Of a stretch of DNA of 11,183 nucleotides, positions 1 through 7,600 are shown piece by piece. A program made the translations under genes and the position numbers. Under the pieces are notes generated by a model. It did not search any database and was not told where the DNA came from. It saw only the letters and a program-made list of their open reading frames with translations. Source of the DNA: Thermoflexales bacterium (GTDB lineage: Bacteria; Chloroflexota; Anaerolineae; B4-G1; SLSP01); contig SLSP01000494.1 in the NCBI GenBank assembly GCA_007130345.1, forward strand, positions 1 through 11,183, written 5' to 3'. Position 1 is the stretch's first letter. The number at the start of each line of letters is the position of its first letter.

Positions 1-340
1 CGGCCTCGGTGGGAAAGAAGACATAATCGGGCTTGCGGATGTGCTTCTCCAAGCCGGGCACGCGAGCTTGTGTTTCAAAGACGTGCCCCAGATGCTCGAA
101 AATGGGCTTGAACCAGTGTTCCTCAAGCTGATCCTCACTGTAGTAGTCGAGGTGATCGCCCTCGCGCGCGTAAAGCTCGCGCAGCCAGACGTAGAACGCG
201 GCGGCTTCGTCGCGCGCGGCATCCCATCGGGAATCGCGGAGCAGCAGATGGTTGAGATAGTGGTCGGAGAAGAGAAACTGGTTGTGATAGGGTTCAACCA
301 TCGCTAAGGAAAGCTGCGGCGGATTGTGGTCTTGGGTCAT
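1..340 (-). CDS. N-terminal part of a restriction-modification (Eco57I/type IIG-like) enzyme, cut by the window edge
   Basis: An open frame of 113 codons starts at ATG 340-338 and runs leftward off the window. An AGGAGG lies 4 nt upstream of the start, which supports this start over the internal Met14. The visible N-terminus has a HNQFLFSDHYLNHLL stretch, a helical region, then LEEHWFKPIFEHLGHVFETQ and RKPDYVFFP. This order (a 'final/partial result beside a long helix', then a PDY-type motif) resembles the N-terminal nuclease-like region of large single-chain Eco57I-type restriction-modification methylases. In that family, methylation and cleavage are carried on one polypeptide, and the PDY motif would be part of a PD-(D/E)XK fold. 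The catalytic methyltransferase motifs lie outside the window and cannot be seen. The gene is divergent from the cyclase gene and has its own promoter. That it is a real gene is very likely; the family call is from memory of related proteins and is moderate. Confidence 0.62.
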   Translation of the reverse strand, partial: MTQDHNPPQLSLAMVEPYHNQFLFSDHYLNHLLLRDSRWDAARDEAAAFYVWLRELYAREGDHLDYYSEDQLEEHWFKPIFEHLGHVFETQARVPGLEKHIRKPDYVFFPTEA

Positions 341-379
341 CGGGCCTCCTGTTTGGGAAGCAGTGTGGTTTGATCTACG

Positions 380-416
380 AAAGCCTTGTGACCTGTACGG
401 TCGCGGGGCTTTTTTT
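380..416 (+). terminator. Terminator-like hairpin with T-run, oriented rightward
   Basis: AAAGCC (380-385) pairs with GGCTTT (407-412). Inside it GACC (390-393) pairs with GGTC (399-402) around a 5-nt loop, with a 4-nt by 4-nt internal loop between the two stems. Seven T's (410-416) follow on the + strand. It could stop rightward transcription antisense to the restriction gene. On the minus strand the same hairpin would sit in the untranslated leader of that gene without a U-tract. No + strand gene ends here, so its target is unclear. Confidence 0.4.
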
Positions 417-434
417 GTGTTTTGTAATGAGGTA

Positions 435-463
435 AGTATAGGGCAAAATGGAAGGAAGGGCAA
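435..463 (-). promoter_or_regulatory. Sigma70-like promoter for the restriction-modification gene
   Basis: Reading leftward, TTGCCC (-35, 463-458) and TATACT (-10, 440-435) are separated by exactly 17 nt. The -10 matches 5 of 6 consensus bases and the -35 matches 4 of 6. Transcription would start near 428 and leave a leader of about 88 nt before the ATG at 340. That leader contains the hairpin at 380-412. Confidence 0.5.
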
Positions 464-485
464 GGTGGGCGGGGCAACGTGAGGG

Positions 486-507
486 CCGGAAGCAGAGAGG
501 CTTCCGG
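486..507. repeat. Perfect 8-bp inverted repeat
   Basis: CCGGAAGC (486-493) and GCTTCCGG (500-507) flank a 6-nt spacer. There is no T-run on either side, so it does not look like an intrinsic terminator. It lies 22 bp upstream of the -35 of the leftward restriction-gene promoter, a position where an operator would fit, but nothing else supports that role. Confidence 0.45.
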
Positions 508-548
508 TCTGAGGTTTGTGGGGGGCAAGATCGGGAGGCCCTGCCCTA

Positions 549-686
549 GTACAGCGCGGCATAAATAACTCCCCAGTTAAACTTGCTTGAAGGGGAACGT
601 CAGTTCCCCGTTTGGACGTATAGTCGCGGATCTGACGATCCGCTCTGAGCATAGCTAATTGAGGAGGGACTTCCGCCGCGCTGTAC
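549..686. mobile_element. 138-bp MITE-like element with 12-bp terminal inverted repeats
   Basis: GTACAGCGCGGC (549-560) is repeated in perfect inverted orientation as GCCGCGCTGTAC (675-686), bounding a non-coding 138-bp segment. Both ends carry a TA dinucleotide (550-551 and 684-685). This would fit TA-targeting transposases of the IS630/Tc1-mariner type, but no transposase is present and that assignment is inference. The inside holds two perfect hairpins (592-609 and 626-643). A third copy of the terminal sequence sits just outside the right end at 689-700. Confidence 0.55.
592..643. repeat. Paired hairpins with complementary loops inside the MITE-like element
   Basis: Hairpin 1 is GGGGAAC (592-598), loop GTCA, GTTCCCC (603-609). 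Hairpin 2 is GCGGATC (626-632), loop TGAC, GATCCGC (637-643). Both have perfect 7-bp stems and 4-nt loops. The loops are reverse complements of each other; counting the closing bases, CGTCAG (598-603) pairs with CTGACG (632-637). The stems themselves differ, so the complementarity is not a by-product of one repeated hairpin. Confidence 0.6.
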
Positions 687-700
687 CAGTACAGCGCGGC
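675..700. repeat. Near-perfect palindrome formed by two abutting element ends
   Basis: GCCGCGCTGTAC (675-686), a 2-nt spacer CA, then GTACAGCGCGGC (689-700). The left arm is the right end of the MITE-like element. The right arm is an extra terminal half-site in the orientation of a second element's left end, but no matching right end was found before the cyclase gene. It may be the remnant of a neighbouring insertion. Confidence 0.7.
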
Positions 701-851
701 AAGTAGGTGTACCCAATCCGCTGTAACTGGGAATTGTCGCGTTGCGCGGGAAGGGCCTGGTAGAGGGGAATTGGCAGCATCAAGAGATGACCGGAAACCC
801 GCATCCCCGCGCCTTTAAGCGTGATATGGTCCGAAAAAGGCCGCCGTGAAA

Positions 852-879
852 ATGACAATTAATCAAATGATGCTAAACT
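852..879 (+). promoter_or_regulatory. Weak promoter candidate for the cyclase gene
   Basis: ATGACA (852-857, 5 of 6 to the -35 consensus) and TAAACT (874-879, 4 of 6 to the -10) are separated by 16 nt. Transcription would start about 885-887, almost at the TTG at 890. It would therefore leave the GGAG at 881-884 outside the message. If this promoter is real, translation more likely begins at ATG 959 or ATG 977. Confidence 0.25.
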
Positions 880-889
880 AGGAGTGTGA

Positions 890-3800
890 TTGGAGAGCCA
901 AGCACTGGACACTATCACAAAATCCCCAAAAGGCAATTTTTTATTCAAGTCAGACGCTATGATACCAGAGACGCCTATGTTTTGTTACCAATGTGGACAC
1001 CTCAATCCCGGCGCGGCCTGTCAGTGCCAGAATTGCGGCGTTGACCTGCGCGTGCTGGCCCAGGGTATAGTATCCGAAGAGGTGGCGCAACTCCGCGAGG
1101 AATTAGCCGCTACCCAGGAGATGGTTCGCCGACTCAAGCAGTATGTCCCGCCGGTTATCACGGATTATCTGCTGCACGACCAGATTCGGCTGCGTGGCGA
1201 GCGCCGCGAAATCGCGGTGCTGTTTGCCGATGCCGTGAACTTCACGCAGCTTTCTGCCTCACTGGACGCTGAAGCGGTCTTCAACCTGATCAACGATCTG
1301 TTGAGTCGTCTGGTAGCTTGTGTGCATCGCTATGAAGGGCTGGTGGATAAATTCACCGGGGATGGCTTGATGGCGATCTTCGGGGCTCCGGTCGCACACG
1401 AGAATGACGCGGAGATGGCGATGCGCGCCGCGCTGGATATGCAGAAGGTTGCTGCCGAGTTCGCGCCCCAGGCCCGCTCGCAATTGGGCGCCCCGCTAAA
1501 AATCCGCGTGGGCATCCACGCGGGGTTAGCCATCTCCGGAATCCTGGGAACCGCCGAGCAGTCCGCTTACACAGTCATCGGAGACACGGTCAATATCGCC
1601 GCGCGGATGGAGGCGCAGGCCACACCGGGACATATCCTGGTCAGCGAGCGCGTATATGTCCGAACCGAACCGTTCTTCAAATTCAAGCCCAAAGAATCAA
1701 CCCACGTCAAGGGGATGGACGAGCCTATCATCACGTATGAGGTGCTAGGGACGCGGGCCACGCCGATGCCCACGCGCGGCATCCCCGGTGTCACGGCCAT
1801 CTTCTTGGGTCACGAGACCGAACTCTCACACCTGCGCGCGTTGCTGGCAGACTTTCTCGCCGATGGGCGCGGGCGGATGGCAACTGTCCGCGGCGAAGCG
1901 GGGATGGGCAAGTCGCGCCTAGTGACCGAATGGCTTCAAGACCTTGACACCCATCATATCAAGGTATGGCATGGACGCGGCCTGCCCTACGTTCAGGGCG
2001 TGGGCTATGGCGTCTTCCGGGCCTTGCTGCAAAACGCCCGCAGCTCTTATTTCCCCAATACGCGGTGGGATCAGCACATCACGCCGGCCCTGCGCCCTTT
2101 CTTGAAGCAGGTGATGGCAATGCCGCTGACCGAGGCCGAGGCCCTACCGTTCAATACGCTGCCCCCAGAACGCATCAAACAGTTGACCGCGCTGGCTATG
2201 CGCGAGTTGATCACTCACGAGGCCCGCGAGCATCCGCTCATTCTCATCCTGGACGATTTCCATTGGGCCGATGAACTCTCACGGGACTTACTGAAGACTC
2301 TCAGCACTATCACGGAGGAGTCCTCGGTGATGTTTTGCATCATCACGCGCCCGCACGCTGAGATGCCCTTTGAAGGCGTAGATCATCCGCTCGAATATCA
2401 CCGCCTCATCGACCTGACCCCCCTCACGGCCCGACAGAGTCGCGCCTTGCTAGGGCACCTAGTCAACCTCGCCACGTTGCCAGAACCCATCATCCACACC
2501 ATTTTGGAGCGCGCCGATGGTAATCCCTTCTACATCGAAGAGTTCGTGCGGATGCTGATTGAGAAGGGCTTGCTCAACCTGATTCACAACCAATGGCAAG
2601 TAGTTTCCACTGTGGCGCTAGAAAAGGTCGAGGTTCCCACTTCGTTACGCGGCCTGATGTTGGCCCGCGTGGATCGTCTGCCGGAGAATTTGCGCAATCT
2701 CCTGCGCGACGCGGCGGTGATTGGCTTACAGTTCGATACCCGGCTCTTGCAAGTGATAGAGCATCACTTCTACGGCACAGAGAACGTCGCGCCCTTGCTG
2801 GAGCGGCTCACCGAAGCCGGGCTGCTGGAAACGCGGCCCGAAGCCGGCCCCCAAATCTACGCCTTCCGCCATATCCTGACCCAGGAGACCGTGTACAACA
2901 GCATTCTGCGCAATCACCGTCCCGAACTGCACCGCGTAGTGGCCGAAGCGATCCGCACGGTATATCGGGACGATTTGCACAATCACGCCGAGAGGCTGGC
3001 GTTGCATTACGACCGCGCGCGCGTCCACGACAAGGCGCTGCACTATACCATCATCGCCGGAGATCGCGCCCGACAGCAATTCGCCAACCACGAAGCTATC
3101 GAGTATTACAGCCGCGCCTTGCAGATCTCACAACACCTGAGCCACCACGAAGCCGACCGCTGGCAGGCTGCTGTCGGGCTAGGCGAAGTTTATCAGCACA
3201 TCGGGGAATATGAGGAGGCCATCGCCTGTTACCGCGCGGCGCTGGATGAGTGGAAAAACGCGCCTCCCGAATCCCGGGCCGAAGCGATGCTCAAGCTCGG
3301 CGGAGCCTGGGTGCAACGGGGCGGCCTGGACGAGGCGGAGACCTGGCTGCGGCAAGCCCTCAACCGACTGCACACGATGGCGTCGCCCCCACCGGATGTG
3401 TTGGCGGAGACGTATTCCGCGCTCGGTTGGCTGGTGCGTCGGCGCGGCGATTTGCTCGGCGCGCAGGAATTTTTCGAGAACGGTCTTGACCTGGTTGAAC
3501 ATTCAAACCATTATCAGGTACTTTCCTCGCTTCTCAACCGGCTCGGTGCGGTATACTATCACTTAGGGGATTGGGAGCAAGCTGCTACAGTGGTAGAACG
3601 TGCCATTGCCATCCGCGAGGACTTGGGCGATCTACTCGGCGTAGCTCGCTCTTCCAACAATCTGGGCATCCTCAAACGCAATAACGGTGATTGGATCGGA
3701 GCGTTAGAAAATTATCATCGTTGCTTGGAAGTTATGGAACAGATCGGCGACATTGAAGGGTATGCTATTGCACATACTAACATCGGGAACGTCTACATCG

Positions 3801-4429
3801 ATATGGGTGTGTGGCAAAAGGCCGAATCGCATCTGCAACGCAGTTTTGACATCGCGCAGCGCATCGCCAATCCTTATGAAGTGGCCCAGGCACATCTCAA
3901 TCTAGGGCGTCTCTACCTCGCGCAAGGCGATCTCATAGAAACAGACCGCCGGCTAGACGCGGCGATCTCGCTCTACGATCAGGCGGGGGTCAAGGCCAAC
4001 CCCAATTTAATCGACGCTTACTGGCTTCAGGGTGTCCTTCTGCTGGAAAAAGGTGATGTTGCGCAATCCCAAATATCAGCAGAACACTGTCACGAGCTTC
4101 TGATCGAAGTTACAGGTAAAGACACTGGCGAATCCGCCGAGTGGGGGCGCTATGAGCGGTTGAAGGGGCGACAAGCTCTCGCGCGCGGCAATCCAGAGTT
4201 AGCTATCGGACATCTAGAACGCGCCCGCGACATTTTCCAGGCCAGCCGCGCGCAGGTAGAAGTGGGTCGCACGTTATACTGGTATGGATTAGCGTTGCTG
4301 GTCTTGGATCGGCGCGTTGAGGCCATCGCCCAATTGGAACAGGCACGCGATATTTTGCAGCAACTTGGCGCGCAACACGATCTGGCGCGGGCGCAGGACA
4401 AATTGGCAGAGATTTCGGCCTCTCACTAA
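890..4429 (+). CDS. Zinc ribbon – class III adenylate cyclase – STAND/AAA ATPase – TPR signalling protein
   Basis: This predicted 1179-residue cytoplasmic protein converts ATP to cAMP and couples that activity to an ATPase switch and a protein-binding repeat domain. A zinc ribbon has Cys32, Cys35, Cys46 and Cys49, followed by a short helix (61-84). The cyclase domain (about 105-255) keeps all six key residues: metal-binding Asp114 and Asp158, adenine-selecting Lys154 and Asp232, and transition-state Asn235 and Arg239. This predicts an active adenylate rather than guanylate cyclase. The ATPase has Walker A GEAGMGKS (335-342), Walker B with DDFHWAD (455-461) and a GNPFYIEEF motif (544-552). About eleven TPR units fill 730-1170. 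The TTG start at 890 is preceded by GGAG at 5 nt. ATG 959 and ATG 977 are alternatives, and 977 would start right at the zinc ribbon as related proteins often do. The stop lies a few bases before repeat R1. The ligand sensed by the STAND/TPR part is unknown. Confidence 0.93.
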   Translation: MESQALDTITKSPKGNFLFKSDAMIPETPMFCYQCGHLNPGAACQCQNCGVDLRVLAQGIVSEEVAQLREELAATQEMVRRLKQYVPPVITDYLLHDQIRLRGERREIAVLFADAVNFTQLSASLDAEAVFNLINDLLSRLVACVHRYEGLVDKFTGDGLMAIFGAPVAHENDAEMAMRAALDMQKVAAEFAPQARSQLGAPLKIRVGIHAGLAISGILGTAEQSAYTVIGDTVNIAARMEAQATPGHILVSERVYVRTEPFFKFKPKESTHVKGMDEPIITYEVLGTRATPMPTRGIPGVTAIFLGHETELSHLRALLADFLADGRGRMATVRGEAGMGKSRLVTEWLQDLDTHHIKVWHGRGLPYVQGVGYGVFRALLQNARSSYFPNTRWDQHITPALRPFLKQVMAMPLTEAEALPFNTLPPERIKQLTALAMRELITHEAREHPLILILDDFHWADELSRDLLKTLSTITEESSVMFCIITRPHAEMPFEGVDHPLEYHRLIDLTPLTARQSRALLGHLVNLATLPEPIIHTILERADGNPFYIEEFVRMLIEKGLLNLIHNQWQVVSTVALEKVEVPTSLRGLMLARVDRLPENLRNLLRDAAVIGLQFDTRLLQVIEHHFYGTENVAPLLERLTEAGLLETRPEAGPQIYAFRHILTQETVYNSILRNHRPELHRVVAEAIRTVYRDDLHNHAERLALHYDRARVHDKALHYTIIAGDRARQQFANHEAIEYYSRALQISQHLSHHEADRWQAAVGLGEVYQHIGEYEEAIACYRAALDEWKNAPPESRAEAMLKLGGAWVQRGGLDEAETWLRQALNRLHTMASPPPDVLAETYSALGWLVRRRGDLLGAQEFFENGLDLVEHSNHYQVLSSLLNRLGAVYYHLGDWEQAATVVERAIAIREDLGDLLGVARSSNNLGILKRNNGDWIGALENYHRCLEVMEQIGDIEGYAIAHTNIGNVYIDMGVWQKAESHLQRSFDIAQRIANPYEVAQAHLNLGRLYLAQGDLIETDRRLDAAISLYDQAGVKANPNLIDAYWLQGVLLLEKGDVAQSQISAEHCHELLIEVTGKDTGESAEWGRYERLKGRQALARGNPELAIGHLERARDIFQASRAQVEVGRTLYWYGLALLVLDRRVEAIAQLEQARDILQQLGAQHDLARAQDKLAEISASH

Positions 4430-4435
4430 TGTGTC

Positions 4436-4562
4436 CCCTGAAAAAAGTCCGAAAACCCGCTTTTTTCCACACGCGACCTACGACCTATATGAAATTCGCG
4501 CGCGAAAAATCTATCTGTAGTATCAAGTCTCTAAAAAATCGGATTTTTTAGGGTTCTTTCAG
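4436..4562 (+). mobile_element. 127-bp structured repeat, copy R1 (MITE-like)
   Basis: This segment matches 9212-9338 with about 10 differences, two of them single-base indels that cancel, giving about 92% identity and equal length. It opens with CCCTGAAAAAAGTCC and closes with GGGTTCTTTCAG, an imperfect terminal inverted repeat. An internal palindrome CTAAAAAATCGGATTTTTTAG spans 4531-4551, and a TTCGCGCGCGAA palindrome lies at 4496-4507. The shared similarity may extend outward to GAGTCA (4565-4570). No frame of useful length is shared. It begins 6 bp after the cyclase stop codon. Confidence 0.7.
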
Positions 4563-4591
4563 TAGAGTCACTGCTAGGTTTATCGACGCAC

Positions 4592-4623
4592 AAAGCCCCC
4601 GCTATTTAAGCGGGGGCTTTTTT
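4592..4623 (+). terminator. Strong intrinsic terminator between convergent genes
   Basis: AAAGCCCCCGC (4592-4602) pairs perfectly with GCGGGGGCTTT (4610-4620) around a 7-nt loop, and the T-run extends to 4623. It is best placed to end cyclase transcription coming through repeat R1. In the leftward direction the same stem is followed by a shorter TTT, so it may also stop the protease transcript that ends at 4655. Confidence 0.85.
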
Positions 4624-4654
4624 GATCATACGTCGCAACAGCGAGCTACACCCT

Positions 4655-7600
4655 CTAGTCTCCTAACATCCAGAGATCGATACCCACAGAAGCGGTTTCA
4701 CTCGGCACATTCTGCAAGGTGTAGAAAGCTTCAGCCCAGGCAGGATCACCGACGTTGTCAGCCCAGCTATCAAAGCCGTCAGCCCAACTATCGAAGCCGC
4801 CCGCCCAAGTGGTATATCCGCCATTCCACACGTTGTACGCGCTATCCCACGCGGGAGCGGCATCGGCCCAACTGTCAAACCCGTCGGCCCAACTGTCGAA
4901 GCCGTCCGCCCAACTGTCAAACCCATCGGCCCAGCTATCGAAGCCGTCCGCCCAACTGTCGAACCCGTCGGCCCAGCTATCGAAGCCCTTTACCCATCCC
5001 ATACACGCATACGAGAGGTCGAGAGTGTCGGCCCAACTGTCGAACCCGTCAGCCCAACTATCAAAGCCGTCGGCCCAACTGTCGAAGCCATCGACCCAGA
5101 TAATGTAGTCGGCCCAACTATCGAATCCATCAGCCCAACTATCAAAGCCGTCTGCCCAGCTATCGAACCCATCGGCCCAACTGTCGAACCCGTCCGCCCA
5201 ACTATCGAAATCTTCTGCCGAAATGCCGCAGGCATCGGCCCAACTGTCGAACCCATCGGCCCAGCTATCGAAGCCATCAGCCCAACTGTCGAAGCCGTCG
5301 GCCCAGACCATGTACCCTCCGCGCCAAACGCCGAAGGCGCCTGTCCAAACGCTCATGCCGTTGGCCCAACTCTGGAAACCGCTGGCCCAACTGCTGAACA
5401 TATCGGCCCAACTGTCGAAGCCGCTGATCCACTCCTGGCACTCAGCCGTCAACTCAAGCCCATCGGCCCAGCTATCGAAGCCGTCGGCCCAACTATCAAA
5501 GCCATCAGCCCAACTGTCGAAGCCATCAGCCCAACTGTCGAAGCCGTCGGCCCAACTGTCAAAGCCGTCAGCCCAGCTATCGAAGCCATCAGCCCAACTA
5601 TCGAAGCCGTCAACAAAAGAGACACCACAGGCATCGGCCCAGCTATCGAAACCGTCGGCCCAACTGTCAAACCCATCGGCCCAACTGTCGAAGCCCACAC
5701 CCCAAACAGCGAAACCACCAGACCAGCGCGTGAAGCTCCCAACCCAGAGGTTAAAGCCGTCGGCCCAACTGTCGAAGCCGTTAATCCACTCCTGGCACTC
5801 AGCCGTCAACTCAAGCCCGTCAGCCCAGCTATCGAAGCCGTCGGCCCAACTGTCAAAACCGTCGGCCCAACTATCGAAGCCCTCTGACCAGACAACGAAA
5901 TCCGCCCAACTGTCAAACCCATCGGCCCAGCTATCGAAGCCGTCGGCCCAACTGTCGAACCCATCGGCCCAGCTATCAAAGCCATCGGCCCAACTGTCGA
6001 AACCGTCAAGCGAGATACCGCAAGCATCGGCCCAACTGTCGAAACCGTCAGCCCAGCTATCGAAGCCGTCCGCCCAGCTATCGAACCCATCGGCCCAGCT
6101 ATCGAAACCGTCGGCCCAACTGTCGAAGCCGTCCGCCCAGCTATCGAAGCCACCCGACCAGTTCGTTGAGCCTCCGGCCCAACTATCGTACCCATCCGCC
6201 CAACTATCAAAACCGCCGTTCCAGGTTGTGTAGTTATCGGCCCAACTATCGAAACCGCCACCGAGAATCTCAAACATCCCGGTCTCTGGATTGTACGTCG
6301 TCCAACCCTGGTAATGCACTTCGCCGGCGAGGTCTGCGGTGATGTCCATGCCGTAGTTGGCATAGCCGCTGATGTCGGCGAAGACGGCGTCCGGTGCCCA
6401 AACGCGCCCCGCGCCCTGCTGCCAGATGCTATAGGCCGCTTGCCCGGTGGCCTCGCTGAACTGCGGACGCGCGGTCGCCAGCAAGCGATATTTGACTTGA
6501 TCGGGCGTCAGGTCGGGGTTTTGGCTCAGGATCAGGGCCGAGATGCCCGAAACAACTCCGGCAGACATTGAAGTCCCCGCCATCTCGAAGTAGTAGCTCC
6601 CCACCCGGCGATCCGGGTAAGATTGGCTGAGGTGACTCTGCATCCGCATAATGGAGACGACGTTCGTGCCCGGCGCGATGATGTCCGGCTTGACGAAGGC
6701 ATCCAGCGTTGGCCCGGCAGCCGAGAATTCGGGGATGAAATCGTCACCCAGATCATCTGGCGTGCGATTATCGGCCAGCGCGCCTACGGTGATCACGTAG
6801 GGCGTGTTCGCCGGTACGCCGATGCTCATCGGATCCGGCCCGGTGTTGCCCGCGCTGACGACGACCACGATGCCCGCTTCCCAGGCCGCCATCACAGCCC
6901 GATTGTAGGGATCGGCCCAATAAGGCGCTACGGGGATCGAGTACATCGAGATATTGAGAACGCGGATACCGTATTCGTCCTTGTTCTGGACAATCCAGTT
7001 AATGCCCTGGATCACATCCGCATATGTACCCATCCCCTCTTCGTTCAGCACCCGCACCGCGACCAGATTGGCATTCGGCGCGACGCCGCGATACACCTGA
7101 TTGCGGTTTTCGTAAGAGCTGTTGGCGATGATGCCCGCGACGTGCGTGCCGTGCCCGTTGGGGTCACGCGGCGACCGCAGCAGGAAGGGCGGCTCGTACA
7201 CTTGATCGCTGAAGACATCGTAGTACGCGAGGAAGCGATTGGAGCGATCCGCGCCGCGCCGCAACTCGTTGAAGGTGGTATCCGCGCCACTGTCGAGGAT
7301 CGCCACCGTCACGCCATCCCCCAGATTCCCGGCCTCCCACACCTCTGCCGCGCCGATGGCTTTGGAGAACTCCACGTTAACGTTGCCATTGCCAGACGCC
7401 TCGACCCCGCGATTCTCGAAGACGCGCACGATGCCAGAATCCGCCGCGAGAGCCGCCAGGTGCGATTGGGGCACCTCCGCCACCACACTGTCGATGATGT
7501 CAACCTCTGCGGTGATCCGCCCGCCCCGCGCGCGTACCGCGTCTGCCGCCGCCGCCACGCTCTCGCCCTGAACGATGACCGTTACAGGAACGGCCCGCGC

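Larger units (their letters stand above)
341..889. other. 549-bp gene-free region between divergent genes
   Basis: No convincing protein gene is visible. The stretch holds, from left to right, the leader and promoter of the restriction gene, an inverted repeat at 486-507, the 138-bp MITE-like element at 549-686 with an extra half-site to 700, and about 190 bp up to the cyclase gene with a weak promoter candidate. A short leftward open frame (528-337, TTG start) overlaps the restriction gene start by ATGA. It has no ribosome binding site and contains the predicted promoter, so it was not called. Confidence 0.7.

Noticed and set aside
337..528. Short leftward frame overlapping the restriction gene start by ATGA
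   Set aside because: TTG start, no ribosome binding site, and it contains the likely promoter of the restriction gene; its composition shows no protein-like pattern.
341..889. tRNA or other structured RNA gene in the long left intergenic region
   Set aside because: The hairpins do not form a cloverleaf and no anticodon arm or CCA-like end is visible; they are better explained as parts of the MITE-like element.
4317..4520. Rightward frame running from the cyclase 3' end through R1, with a similar frame across R2 (9069-9296)
   Set aside because: The shared C-terminal peptide comes only from the repeat sequence; the upstream parts are out-of-frame shadows of different genes.
5223..6233. A 336-codon open frame on the + strand opposite the protease array, reading PSAQLSK heptads
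   Set aside because: A 21-bp repeat without stop codons on the other strand stays open by construction. The frame has no signal, ribosome binding site or domain, while the minus frame continues a complete protease with signal peptide and catalytic triad.
4757..6256. Possible CRISPR-like or satellite array
   Set aside because: The units are contiguous 21-bp codon-phased repeats without unique spacers and lie within one open frame, so they are a protein repeat.
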